From: a virus
Virus record (IMG/VR): IMGVR_UViG_3300032156_000002
Coordinates: 73,023-96,396 of that record
DNA: 23,374 nucleotides
Strand: one strand, 5' to 3'
In this document: piece by piece, positions 14,472-22,122 of the stretch
Layout: each line of letters begins with the position of its first letter
Position numbering within the stretch: the stretch's first letter is position 1
Made by a program: the position numbers and the translations under genes
The notes under the pieces: model-generated
The model's database searches: none
What the model saw: only the letters and a program-made list of their open reading frames with translations
Told to the model about the DNA's origin: nothing

Positions 14472-15154
14472 AAGACTACGCGCGATTCGACAAGTACCTC
14501 GACGACCTCTCGCAGGATGTCCGGCCCCAGCCGGTGGACGATGGGCATAAATACTGGGCGACCATCGGGTTCCGCACGATGCTCGCGCAGATTCCAGAGC
14601 ACGAGCGGGGCCAAAGGCGTTGCCTCGATGTCGGATGCGGCGAGGGCTTCATGGAGCCGGTCATTGCCGCCGAGGGCTACCAGTGGACCGGCGCAACTAT
14701 TGGGCAGGACGGCATAGATGCCATCGCGCGGGGGATGAATGTCCAGTACGCCGACATGACTTTCCTGCCGGTTGAGGACCACTACTTTGACCTCATTTTT
14801 GCACGGCACGTTCTTGAGCACAGTCCGTTCCCCGTCATCACCTTGATGGAGTGGAGACGCATCTGCAAGGGCTACCTCATTCTCATTGTTCCCTGCCCCG
14901 ACTACTGGGAGTGGTACGGCCGCAATCACTACGCGATGGCGAACGTCGTCCAGTTGCGTTGGTGGCTCCGCCGGTCTGGCTGGCACGTGATGCACGAGTC
15001 GACTCTCAGCACAACCGACGACGAATTCCTGCTCATGTGGCGGCAGACGCCGCACCCGCAGATGGGCAACCCCGGCCCGGCGGCCCGCTTCCCCGAGGAC
15101 AAGACAGTTGAGTACCGCTTGCTCTGCAAGGCGAGCCTCGAGGTCGTCGAATGA
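14468..15154 (+). CDS. Class I SAM-dependent methyltransferase
   Basis: 228 residues from ATG 14468 (ATGA overlap); GTG 14462 is an alternative with a better-spaced GGAG. Motif I is LDVGCGEGF (residues 53-61), then ADMTFLPVEDHYFDLIFARH and VLEHSPFP, typical of methyltransferase type 11/FkbM-neighbour enzymes in glycan operons. It probably methylates a sugar hydroxyl or carboxyl in the glycan; substrate unknown. Coupled to rfbF by another overlap. Confidence 0.75.
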   Translation: MKDYARFDKYLDDLSQDVRPQPVDDGHKYWATIGFRTMLAQIPEHERGQRRCLDVGCGEGFMEPVIAAEGYQWTGATIGQDGIDAIARGMNVQYADMTFLPVEDHYFDLIFARHVLEHSPFPVITLMEWRRICKGYLILIVPCPDYWEWYGRNHYAMANVVQLRWWLRRSGWHVMHESTLSTTDDEFLLMWRQTPHPQMGNPGPAARFPEDKTVEYRLLCKASLEVVE

Positions 15155-15855
15155 TGAGAGTTGCTATCTTCGCGGGCGGGCGCGGTACGCGCCTCATGGA
15201 CGAGACCATGGGCCTCTTGCCCAAGCCGCTCATTCCGGTGAAGGGCAAGTCTATCATCGAGCACGTCTCGGCCATCTATCGCGACCAAGGCTTCTGGACC
15301 TTCGATATACTCGGCGGCTTCATGGTCGAGAAGTTGACGGAGGCCCTGCCGTGGGCGCACGTCCACGATACCGGTGAGGACACGCAGACCGGCGGACGGC
15401 TGAAACGTGTCGAGGACGTTATCAAGGGCGAGCCTTTCATGGCCACTTACGCCGATGGCCTCGCCGATGTCAACATTCTGGCTCTCTTGGAGTGGCACGA
15501 GAAACTACGGTCTGAGCGGGGCGCGATTGCGACCATTACTGTCAGCCAGCAGGCATCGCGCTTTGGGATGGTCGAGGTGAACGGCGGATTGGCGCGGGCG
15601 TTTGCCGAGAAGTCAAGTCTGCTCTCGAACTGGATAAACATTGGCTTCTACGTGTTCGAGCCAGAGATTTTCAGTCTGATTCCCGGCGACAACTGCGTTC
15701 TCGAACGCGATGTACTTCCGATGCTTGCGGAGCAGGGGCGGCTCGGTGCCTTCCCCCATTTCGGATATTTTCAATGTGTGGACACATGGCGGGACTTGGA
15801 AGCGGCCAATGCCGCGCCCGAGAATCCTCTGCCATGGCGGAGGTGGTCAAAATGA
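15151..15855 (+). CDS. rfbF: Glucose-1-phosphate cytidylyltransferase
   Basis: 234 residues. It opens with FAGGRGTRLMDET and LLPKPLIPVKGKSI, the nucleotidyltransferase signature, and carries the family-specific DTGEDTQTGGRLKRVEDV, FMATYADGLADVNI, WINIGFYVFEPE and the closing PWRRW. These match RfbF, which makes CDP-glucose from CTP and glucose-1-phosphate, the first step to 3,6-dideoxyhexoses. It is slightly shorter than typical RfbF (about 257). Start ATG 15151 overlaps the previous TGA; ATG 15154 is equally possible. The following gene is the matching dehydratase, which strengthens the call. Confidence 0.85.
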   Translation: MMRVAIFAGGRGTRLMDETMGLLPKPLIPVKGKSIIEHVSAIYRDQGFWTFDILGGFMVEKLTEALPWAHVHDTGEDTQTGGRLKRVEDVIKGEPFMATYADGLADVNILALLEWHEKLRSERGAIATITVSQQASRFGMVEVNGGLARAFAEKSSLLSNWINIGFYVFEPEIFSLIPGDNCVLERDVLPMLAEQGRLGAFPHFGYFQCVDTWRDLEAANAAPENPLPWRRWSK

Positions 15856-16910
15856 ACGCACCCGAACTGGCCGAGATGACCAAGACAATCCCGATTGACT
15901 GGCCCAAGTTTGACAGGACCCGCGCACTGGTGTTGGGCGGCGCTGGATTCATCGGCATGGCCGTATGTGAGGGCATTATGCAGGGCGGCGGGACCGTCTT
16001 TGCCGTGGACTTCGACCACGACCCGGCCACGCCCTTTGCGGCCCATGACATGGCGAAGTTTGTCGAACGCACGATGCACGCGGACGTGACGGACTTCGAT
16101 ATGGTAATGCGACTGTTCGCGGAGGCCCAGCCGGACCTTGTGATTCACTTGGCCGCGATGTCGCAGGTCACGCACTGCATGGTCGCGCCCCTCCAAGCCT
16201 TCAAGACCAATGCGCTTGGGACGGCCAACGTCCTTGAGGCATGCCGCATTACGCGGATGCCGAAAGCGATTGTCATTGCCTCGACCGACAAGGTTTTCGG
16301 AGACTGGGGCGAGGCCGAGGCGAACGACGAGACGCCTCTACGCCCGCGCCACCCCTATGACGCGAGCAAGGCCGCCGGTGACATGCTGGCGCAGACCTAC
16401 GCCCAACAGTACGACTTGCCGCTGGTGGTCACGCGGTGCGGGAACGTGTACGGGCCGGGCGACGTAAACTGGGACCGCCTCGTTCCGGGTGTGATTCGCT
16501 CACTACTCGCGGGGCGACGCCCGACCCTGCGGAGCGACGGCCAGTATGTCCGAGAATTCAATTACATCGCGGACATCGCCAACGCCTACTGTATTGTCGC
16601 CTCGAAACTTCTCGGCGGGTCCCTGCGCGGAAAGACCTACACGATTTCCAACGGCGAGGCGCACAAGGTGGCGGATGTGGTCCACATGCTTCAGCGTTTT
16701 GTGCCGGGCGGCGAGGTCCTCGAACCCGTCTTTGGCGACAGGGCGCAAAACGAGACTCGCGTCCTCCGCCTCAACGCGGAACGGTTCGGGAAAGAGACAG
16801 GCTGGAAGGCCGTGATGAGTCTTGAGGACGGCCTGAAAAGCACAGTCGCTTGGATGCAATTTTACTTGGGCATTGCATTGGAGGATGGCGATGAACCCGA
16901 CCGTTCGTGA
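15852..16910 (+). CDS. rfbG: CDP-glucose 4,6-dehydratase-like SDR
   Basis: 352 residues from ATG 15852 (ATGA overlap, GGAGG at 15839-15843). GGAGFIG (residues 29-35) binds NAD. STDKVFGDWGEAEANDETPL contains S144-T-D-K, characteristic of CDP-glucose 4,6-dehydratases, followed by HPYDASKAAGD (Y169, K173) and RCGNVYGPGDVNWDRLVPGV. The protein should convert CDP-glucose to CDP-4-keto-6-deoxyglucose. The C-terminus (YISNGEAHKVADVV-like region) is a normal extended-SDR substrate domain. A GDP- or dTDP-sugar dehydratase is less likely given the STDK motif and the flanking rfbF. Confidence 0.8.
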   Translation: MNAPELAEMTKTIPIDWPKFDRTRALVLGGAGFIGMAVCEGIMQGGGTVFAVDFDHDPATPFAAHDMAKFVERTMHADVTDFDMVMRLFAEAQPDLVIHLAAMSQVTHCMVAPLQAFKTNALGTANVLEACRITRMPKAIVIASTDKVFGDWGEAEANDETPLRPRHPYDASKAAGDMLAQTYAQQYDLPLVVTRCGNVYGPGDVNWDRLVPGVIRSLLAGRRPTLRSDGQYVREFNYIADIANAYCIVASKLLGGSLRGKTYTISNGEAHKVADVVHMLQRFVPGGEVLEPVFGDRAQNETRVLRLNAERFGKETGWKAVMSLEDGLKSTVAWMQFYLGIALEDGDEPDRS

Positions 16911-17391
16911 GGTTGACATCGCGGGCATGCGGGGGGTCCATAGTTTCAACCTGCCCGTTATCCGCGACGAGCGTGGCTGGGTGCAAGAACTCTCGACCTA
17001 CGGATTCACGCACCGGCCCGTGCGCGAGGTCTACGGAAGCGGGATACGCTATGGCGTGGTCAAGGGTTGGCACATGCACACGAAGATGACCCTGTGCTAC
17101 GTCTGTGTCATGGGCGAGGTTGTCGTCGGCTTGCACGACCCGCGTCAGTTGGCGAATGGCGAGACGCCCATCTCGGTCATGGTGCATCTGGCCGCCGAAG
17201 GCGATGACTACTGCGCGCTGGTCATCCCGCCCTTCGTCTGGAACGGTTTTCGCATCCCCTTACAGTCGCACTTCCAGAAGGCCATGATTATCAATTCCTC
17301 GGACCTCGAACACGACCCGGAGGAGATAAGGCGCATTGCGCCAGACGCCATTCCCGGCTTCGACTGGGGACTCTATACGGTGGGCGGATGA
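16891..17391 (+). CDS. RmlC-like cupin nucleotide-sugar epimerase
   Basis: 166 residues from ATG 16891, chosen because GGAGG (16880-16884) lies six bases before it; it overlaps rfbG by 20 bases. RDERGWVQELSTYGF, YGVVKGWHMHTKMTLCYVCV, GEVVVGLHDPR and ALVIPPFVWNGFRIP follow the dTDP-4-dehydrorhamnose 3,5-epimerase layout. H61 and H63 lie at the usual catalytic His position, while the family's GFxHGF motif reads VWNGF, an Asn in place of His. It probably epimerises a 4-keto sugar, possibly at C5 only, as in the ascarylose route (inference). An isomerase of the related QdtA/FdtA type cannot be excluded. Confidence 0.7.
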   Translation: MNPTVREVDIAGMRGVHSFNLPVIRDERGWVQELSTYGFTHRPVREVYGSGIRYGVVKGWHMHTKMTLCYVCVMGEVVVGLHDPRQLANGETPISVMVHLAAEGDDYCALVIPPFVWNGFRIPLQSHFQKAMIINSSDLEHDPEEIRRIAPDAIPGFDWGLYTVGG

Positions 17392-18158
17392 ATACTATCG
17401 TTCTAGCGCAAGGGCAGGGCATGCGGTGGGACTACTCGCGCATTCCGCAGGACCCCGGAGAGGCACTGGGTGTCATCGAGGGCAAGACCCTCTACTGGAT
17501 AGGGCCGCGGCCCGAGTATAAGCAGTTACTTCCCATCGGCCCGGAGACCCTGCTCACCCGGACCCTGAGGATGCTCGCGGAATCCGGCCTTGCCAGTCCG
17601 CCCCATCGCATCATCCTCGCGGCGTGGCCCGAGTTGCACGGGAGTGTTCCCGACGCGGGCATTTCCAAGGTCATCCTGACGAACAACGGGACGACTGTAC
17701 TCGAAGGAATGATGGCCGCGCGGGGCCTATGGGGATACGACGCGACCGCCGTCCTCTGCGGAGACGTTCTTTTCAGCCGCAAGGCCATAGACCACATCGC
17801 GGCATGGGTCAACAGGAGCGCGCCGTTCGAATTCATCACTCGGTCGAGCGGACCGTCGCCCGTGACCGGCAAGGTCGCCCTCGAAATCTTCGGTTTCCTG
17901 TTTCGGCCTATCGCAACGCCAACGATGGAACGGCACATTCAGGCCATCACCGAGAGCATGAGGGCTATAGACCAACCGGCGCGCATGTGGCATCTCTATA
18001 ACGGTCTCGGCGGCAATCCCTACGCCTACAGTTACGCGCGCGTCCACTATCCTGCTATCACGTGGGAGCCGGGCGACTACACGGACGACATAGACAGTCC
18101 GCAGGAATGGATGCTTCACGGGGAGATACTGGTCGCGGCGGTGGAGGCGGACAAGTGA
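17388..18158 (+). CDS. Divergent nucleotidyltransferase-like protein
   Basis: 256 residues, ATGA-coupled. IVLAQGQGMRW replaces the usual LAGGxGTRL, and about 25 residues (SRIPQDPGEALGVIEGKTLY region) are inserted before KQLLPIGPETLLTRTLRML, which matches the PKPLLPIGGKPLL strand. AVLCGDVLFSRKAIDHI supplies the metal-binding Asp (GDVLF), and DDIDSPQEW near the end resembles the DIDTPED motif of NTP-transferases. It may activate a second sugar or a non-sugar group, or be a pseudo-enzyme given the altered signature. Product unknown. Confidence 0.65.
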   Translation: MNTIVLAQGQGMRWDYSRIPQDPGEALGVIEGKTLYWIGPRPEYKQLLPIGPETLLTRTLRMLAESGLASPPHRIILAAWPELHGSVPDAGISKVILTNNGTTVLEGMMAARGLWGYDATAVLCGDVLFSRKAIDHIAAWVNRSAPFEFITRSSGPSPVTGKVALEIFGFLFRPIATPTMERHIQAITESMRAIDQPARMWHLYNGLGGNPYAYSYARVHYPAITWEPGDYTDDIDSPQEWMLHGEILVAAVEADK

Positions 18159-18628
18159 TTATCATTCTGCGGGACAGGATGGCGGATTCAATCGGGGTCG
18201 AGCGGGCGCGCGAGTTGCTCGCACTCCCGGCGACGGTGGTGGTTTTTATGCGTCCCGAGTGGGGCGGCGTGCATATGATGGAGTTGCAGGGCTGGGACGA
18301 CCCCATTCAGGTCAAGATGGTTGGGGGCGAAGCCGAGCAGACATTTGTGGCCATCGAGATGCTACGCACCGAGCACGGTGACGACACGATGGTTCTCATT
18401 TCCGCGTTGCCCGAGGATTCGATGGCCGCCGTGCTGGCAGACATTCACTTTGCTGGGTCTCTTGAGGAGGCCGAGACAAGTTTCATCGAGGAGGCGTACT
18501 ATGCGCGAAAGCGACCTGAACAGGGACCAACTCCTAATCGCGGAACTCGTAATGCGCCACTGGTCAAAGGTGGACTGGAAGCCGGGGGCGCGAATTCCGC
18601 CGAGCGGGAAGGTCCTGACACGACTTGA
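18155..18628 (+). CDS. Unknown small protein overlapping rfbH
   Basis: 157 residues from GTG 18155 (GTGA overlap). It reads IIILRDRMADSIGVERAREL, VVVFMRPEWGGVHMMELQGW, MLRTEHGDDTMVLISALPED and ADIHFAGSLEEAETSFIEEA, a compact alpha/beta protein. From about residue 116 the frame overlaps the start of rfbH for 128 bases, and there the composition turns Gly/Pro/Arg-rich, so the native fold likely ends near IEEAYYA. No family recognised. Its coupling inside the CDP-sugar genes suggests an accessory role. Confidence 0.55.
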   Translation: MIIILRDRMADSIGVERARELLALPATVVVFMRPEWGGVHMMELQGWDDPIQVKMVGGEAEQTFVAIEMLRTEHGDDTMVLISALPEDSMAAVLADIHFAGSLEEAETSFIEEAYYARKRPEQGPTPNRGTRNAPLVKGGLEAGGANSAEREGPDTT

Positions 18629-19796
18629 CGCCTTCTGCCTAGCCGGGGCGATGCTGGACGGCAATCTTGCCGGAGGCAAGTACATGCGCGCGTTCGAACG
18701 CGCGCTCGGCCGGTACATCGGCAAGCGGAGATGCCTTATGGTCAACTCGGGGTCGAGTGCCAACTTCCTCGCGCTGGCTACACTGAACGCCCTGCGGCCA
18801 TTCAAGCGGGGCGACGAAATCATCACGACCGCCTGCGGATTTCCAACCACGGTCGCGCCCATCGTCCAGTTGGGAGCGACGCCGGTGTTCATTGACATAG
18901 AGTTGGGCACCTATGTTCCGACCGCCGACGCGGTACTCAACGCAGTGAGTAAAAATACTCAGTGTATTATCCTCGCCCATACGCTGGGTAATCCGTGGCC
19001 GGTGAAAGAAGTGTCCGACCGACTGGTTGGCACGAATGTTGTTATTGTCGAGGACAACTGCGACGCCCTTGGCTCGCTTCACGGCGGCCAGAAAACCGGC
19101 TGGTACGGGGAGTTTGCGACGCAGAGTTTCTACCCGGCCCACCACATCACGACTGGCGAGGGCGGCGCGCTTCTGATGGACAAGCCGAGTCTCGCCAAGA
19201 CGGCCCGCAGTCTGCGTGACTGGGGACGCGACTGTTGGTGCGAGCCGGGCGACAACGATACGTGCGGCAAGCGTTTCGCGACTCCGTTCCCAAACCTACC
19301 CGATGGTTTCGACCACAAATATGTCTATTCTCACCTCGGGTACAATTTGAAGGCGACAGACCTACAGGCGTCGGTGGGTCTCTCGCAGATGGAGATGGTA
19401 GATGCGTTTGGCCGGAAACGGCGCGCCAACTTCAGGCGGTTGTTCGATATATTGGCTGACGGCTTGGCCGACAGCGAGTACGCCATCCTGCCATATGCCT
19501 CCAAGGACAGCGACCCGAGTTGGTTTGGATTTCCAATCACCCTTGGCCGGGCCGCGCGCCCGCGAGCGAGAGTGATTGAGGACCTACAGCGGGCTGGGAT
19601 TGACACGCGGATGCTGTTTGCCGGTGACATCAGGGCGCAACCGGCAATGCGCGACGTGCCTTACTTGGGACACGCCGGACTGCACAACACGGTCCGCGTC
19701 CTGCGCGACACGTTTTGGGTCGGGGTCTGGCCGGGCATCTGCCCCGAGGCCATCCAGTACATGGGCGAGCAGATTATCAAGGCAGTGCGTCCGTGA
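18501..19796 (+). CDS. rfbH: CDP-4-keto-6-deoxyglucose 3-dehydrase (E1), PMP and [2Fe-2S] enzyme
   Basis: 431 residues from ATG 18501 (GAGGAGG at 18488-18494), normal length. IPPSGKVL at the N-terminus, VNSGSSANFLALATL, GFPTTVAPIVQLG, ILAHTLGNPW, SFYPAHHITTGEGGA, RSLRDWGRDCWCEPGD, HKYVYSHLGYNLKATDLQA and DSDPSWFGFPITL follow RfbH throughout. H214 replaces the PLP-binding Lys of ordinary aminotransferases, the hallmark of the dehydrase. The iron-sulfur ligands are spaced exactly as in E1: C187-x57-C245-x-C247-x7-C255. It removes the C3 hydroxyl of CDP-4-keto-6-deoxyglucose using electrons from a reductase partner (E3/RfbI), which is not in the window. Confidence 0.92.
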   Translation: MRESDLNRDQLLIAELVMRHWSKVDWKPGARIPPSGKVLTRLDAFCLAGAMLDGNLAGGKYMRAFERALGRYIGKRRCLMVNSGSSANFLALATLNALRPFKRGDEIITTACGFPTTVAPIVQLGATPVFIDIELGTYVPTADAVLNAVSKNTQCIILAHTLGNPWPVKEVSDRLVGTNVVIVEDNCDALGSLHGGQKTGWYGEFATQSFYPAHHITTGEGGALLMDKPSLAKTARSLRDWGRDCWCEPGDNDTCGKRFATPFPNLPDGFDHKYVYSHLGYNLKATDLQASVGLSQMEMVDAFGRKRRANFRRLFDILADGLADSEYAILPYASKDSDPSWFGFPITLGRAARPRARVIEDLQRAGIDTRMLFAGDIRAQPAMRDVPYLGHAGLHNTVRVLRDTFWVGVWPGICPEAIQYMGEQIIKAVRP

Positions 19797-19820
19797 CGCA
19801 CAAGGCTGAGGAGAAGCCAA

Positions 19821-20864
19821 ATGAAGATTGACCTCATCGCATCCGACGGCAGTCCCATGGGTATCACGCCCCCCGACATCGAAGGGCGCGGCGTGGGCGG
19901 CGCAGAACTTGCCATGATGACGCTCATGCGCACCTTTGCGGAGCGCGGTCACAACGTGCGGGTGTTCAACAATCCGCGCGCGCCCGGTAGGTACGACGGC
20001 GTGACCTATCACCGGCACGAGGATTTTCAACTCGCGGAACCGCGAGATGTCATCATATTGTTCCGCGCGCCAAGCCCGATGGTTGACAGCCGCGCCCCGT
20101 GCCGGGTCATGTGGTGGAGTTGCGACCAGTACACCGTCGGGGACTACAAAGCCCTCTCCAACTCGGTGAACAACGTCATTTGCATTTCAGACCATCATCG
20201 CAACTACTTTCTTGAGCACTACCAGATGGACAAGAACAAAATCGCGGTCTTTGACCTTGGGGTGCGGCTTGCGGACTACAACTTTATCGAGGAGAAGGTC
20301 AAGAACCGGCTCATCTTCTGCTCCGTGCCGGACCGCGGGCTTGAGCAACTCCTGCCCGCCTACAAGATTATCAAAGAGATGGTGCCGGACGCGACGCTGA
20401 CCATCACCAGCGACTACCGGCTGTGGGGAGCCGCGCCGATGAACGAACGCCATCGTTTGGCATGGGCTGGCCAACCGGGTGTAACCTTCTACGGAATGGT
20501 CCCGAGGCGGGAACTCATCCGGCTCCAAACGCAGGCTGAGATATTGGCGTATCCGTGCACCTACGACGAGTTGTTCTGCATCGCCATCGCGGAGTGCCAA
20601 GTGGCGGGGGCGCTTCCGGTTACGAGCGCCTACGGCGCTCTGCCCGCGACCAACTCTGCCGGGATTGTCATTCCCGGCCAACCGGACTCGGGGGATTTTA
20701 CAAGAGCCTTCGCGAGCCGGATTTCGGGTCTCCTCACGACCGACCGCCAGTACATGAAGTCGCACGTGAAGAAAATGCAGGAGGCGGCCCGGCGGCGTTT
20801 CGACTGGTCTATCGTCGCGCAGAAGTGGGAGCGGCTCATCAAAGAGGGAAAGGCGGACGCATGA
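19821..20864 (+). CDS. Family 4 glycosyltransferase (GT-B)
   Basis: 347 residues, ATG 19821 preceded by GAGGAG. GRGVGGAELAMMTLMRTFAE is the N-terminal glycine-rich acceptor loop; VPDRGLEQLLPAYKIIKEMV with a preceding FCS replaces the usual R/K donor-phosphate region; E250-LFCIAIA-E258 followed by CQVAGALPVTS is the Ex7E donor motif. Soluble. It adds one sugar to the cassette's glycan; donor and linkage unknown. ATGA-coupled to another GT4. Confidence 0.8.
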   Translation: MKIDLIASDGSPMGITPPDIEGRGVGGAELAMMTLMRTFAERGHNVRVFNNPRAPGRYDGVTYHRHEDFQLAEPRDVIILFRAPSPMVDSRAPCRVMWWSCDQYTVGDYKALSNSVNNVICISDHHRNYFLEHYQMDKNKIAVFDLGVRLADYNFIEEKVKNRLIFCSVPDRGLEQLLPAYKIIKEMVPDATLTITSDYRLWGAAPMNERHRLAWAGQPGVTFYGMVPRRELIRLQTQAEILAYPCTYDELFCIAIAECQVAGALPVTSAYGALPATNSAGIVIPGQPDSGDFTRAFASRISGLLTTDRQYMKSHVKKMQEAARRRFDWSIVAQKWERLIKEGKADA

Positions 20865-22114
20865 TACTGCTCATATCAGACCTAGACCTTCACGGGTCGG
20901 GCTACTTGAACATCGCGCTGGCGCTATCCAAGGAATTGCACGAGCGCGGGCGCAATCTGACGGTGTTGGGCATCGGTTACGACGGCGGCGAACACAAGTG
21001 GCCGTTCCACATCATTCCTGTGGAGCAGGGGGGCGCGTGGCAGGCCATCAACGGGATGGTCAACAACTTCGACAACCTCGGCCAGCAGGGTGCGAACGAG
21101 GCCGTCGAGTGTATTATTGTGGCCCTCGACATTCCGCATCACACACAATGCCTATCCCTCGCGAAGAATCGTTGGCCCTACATCGGCATTTTCCCGGTCG
21201 AATCGGGTCCGCTCCGCCGGAGTTGGGCGGCAATCCTCGCGCAGATGTCGAGTCGACTCGTCATCAGCGAGTTCGGCAAGCAGTGCATCCGTGACGCGGG
21301 GTTGACAAGCGAGCATCTGCGTGTCGGGATTGATGCTGAGTCATGGCGTCCGCCCGACCCCGGCGAGCGCGACAAGTTGCGCACTGCCCTTGACCTCGGC
21401 AAAGACGTGTTCCATGTCCTGACCGTGGCCGACAATCAGGAGCGCAAGAACTTGAGCGCCAGTGGGCAGGCAATTGCCATTCTCGCGGAGCGCGGCGTCA
21501 ACGTGAAGTGGAGTCTGGTCACGCGGGTCGGGGCCTTTGTCGGCTGGAACCTCGACGACATGGCGGCGGATTTCGGCATCCAAGACCGCTTGCTCAAGTA
21601 CGAGCGCGGCATTGCCCATGACCGCATGTGGGCGTTGCACGCGACCGCCGACGCCTTCCTGCTCACCTCCAAGGCTGAGGGATGTTGTCTCCCCGTGCTC
21701 GAGGCGATGAGTACGCGCCTACCCGTTGTAGCGACCGACTGTACGGCGGTCCATGAGCATCTGTTTGAGAACGGCCAGAAGAAACCAACCCGTGGCTTCC
21801 CGGTCCGGTCCGCATTCAAGCACATGGACCCGTGGGGCAACAGCATCCGCCACTATGCAGACCCCGTGCACGCCGCTGACCAACTTGAGCGGGTTTACAA
21901 AATGCGGGGCACCCACCAGTTGACGGAGATTATCAATCGGGCGCAGGAATATGCGCGCTCGCGGCAGTGGTCTGTCGCCGGGGACCTTCTGAACCGGGAA
22001 ATTTCTCGCACACTCACGGAGCGCAATGGACCGGGAACGGTCGAACGCAAGGACGCGGAGCCTGTCACGGTGCCGCGTCCCATCGCCCCTTACCGCGACA
22101 TCTCGGGGGGATAG
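20861..22114 (+). CDS. Family 4 glycosyltransferase (GT-B)
   Basis: 417 residues from ATG 20861, overlapping the previous stop (ATGA). DLDLHGSGYLNIALALSKEL is the N-terminal domain start; VLTVADNQERKNLSASGQAI provides the usual RKN donor-phosphate region; and SKAEGCCLPVLEAMSTRLPV contains E273-x7-E281. FPVRSAFKHMDPWGNSIRHY near the end recalls GT4 enzymes that end with a D-P-x(7-9) stretch. The C-terminal 30 residues are polar and possibly disordered. Soluble; specificity unknown. Confidence 0.82.
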   Translation: MILLISDLDLHGSGYLNIALALSKELHERGRNLTVLGIGYDGGEHKWPFHIIPVEQGGAWQAINGMVNNFDNLGQQGANEAVECIIVALDIPHHTQCLSLAKNRWPYIGIFPVESGPLRRSWAAILAQMSSRLVISEFGKQCIRDAGLTSEHLRVGIDAESWRPPDPGERDKLRTALDLGKDVFHVLTVADNQERKNLSASGQAIAILAERGVNVKWSLVTRVGAFVGWNLDDMAADFGIQDRLLKYERGIAHDRMWALHATADAFLLTSKAEGCCLPVLEAMSTRLPVVATDCTAVHEHLFENGQKKPTRGFPVRSAFKHMDPWGNSIRHYADPVHAADQLERVYKMRGTHQLTEIINRAQEYARSRQWSVAGDLLNREISRTLTERNGPGTVERKDAEPVTVPRPIAPYRDISGG

Positions 22115-22122
22115 GGTCTGAC

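Noticed and set aside
11573-17391. A complete dTDP-L-rhamnose pathway
   Set aside because: RmlC-like and RmlD-like genes are present, but the nucleotidyltransferase and dehydratase have CDP-glucose-type motifs, so dTDP-rhamnose is not the best reading.
18501-19796. Ordinary DegT-type sugar aminotransferase, or ColD-type enzyme
   Set aside because: H214 replaces the PLP lysine, ruling out a normal aminotransferase, and the four Fe-S cysteines absent from ColD are all present, which fits RfbH.
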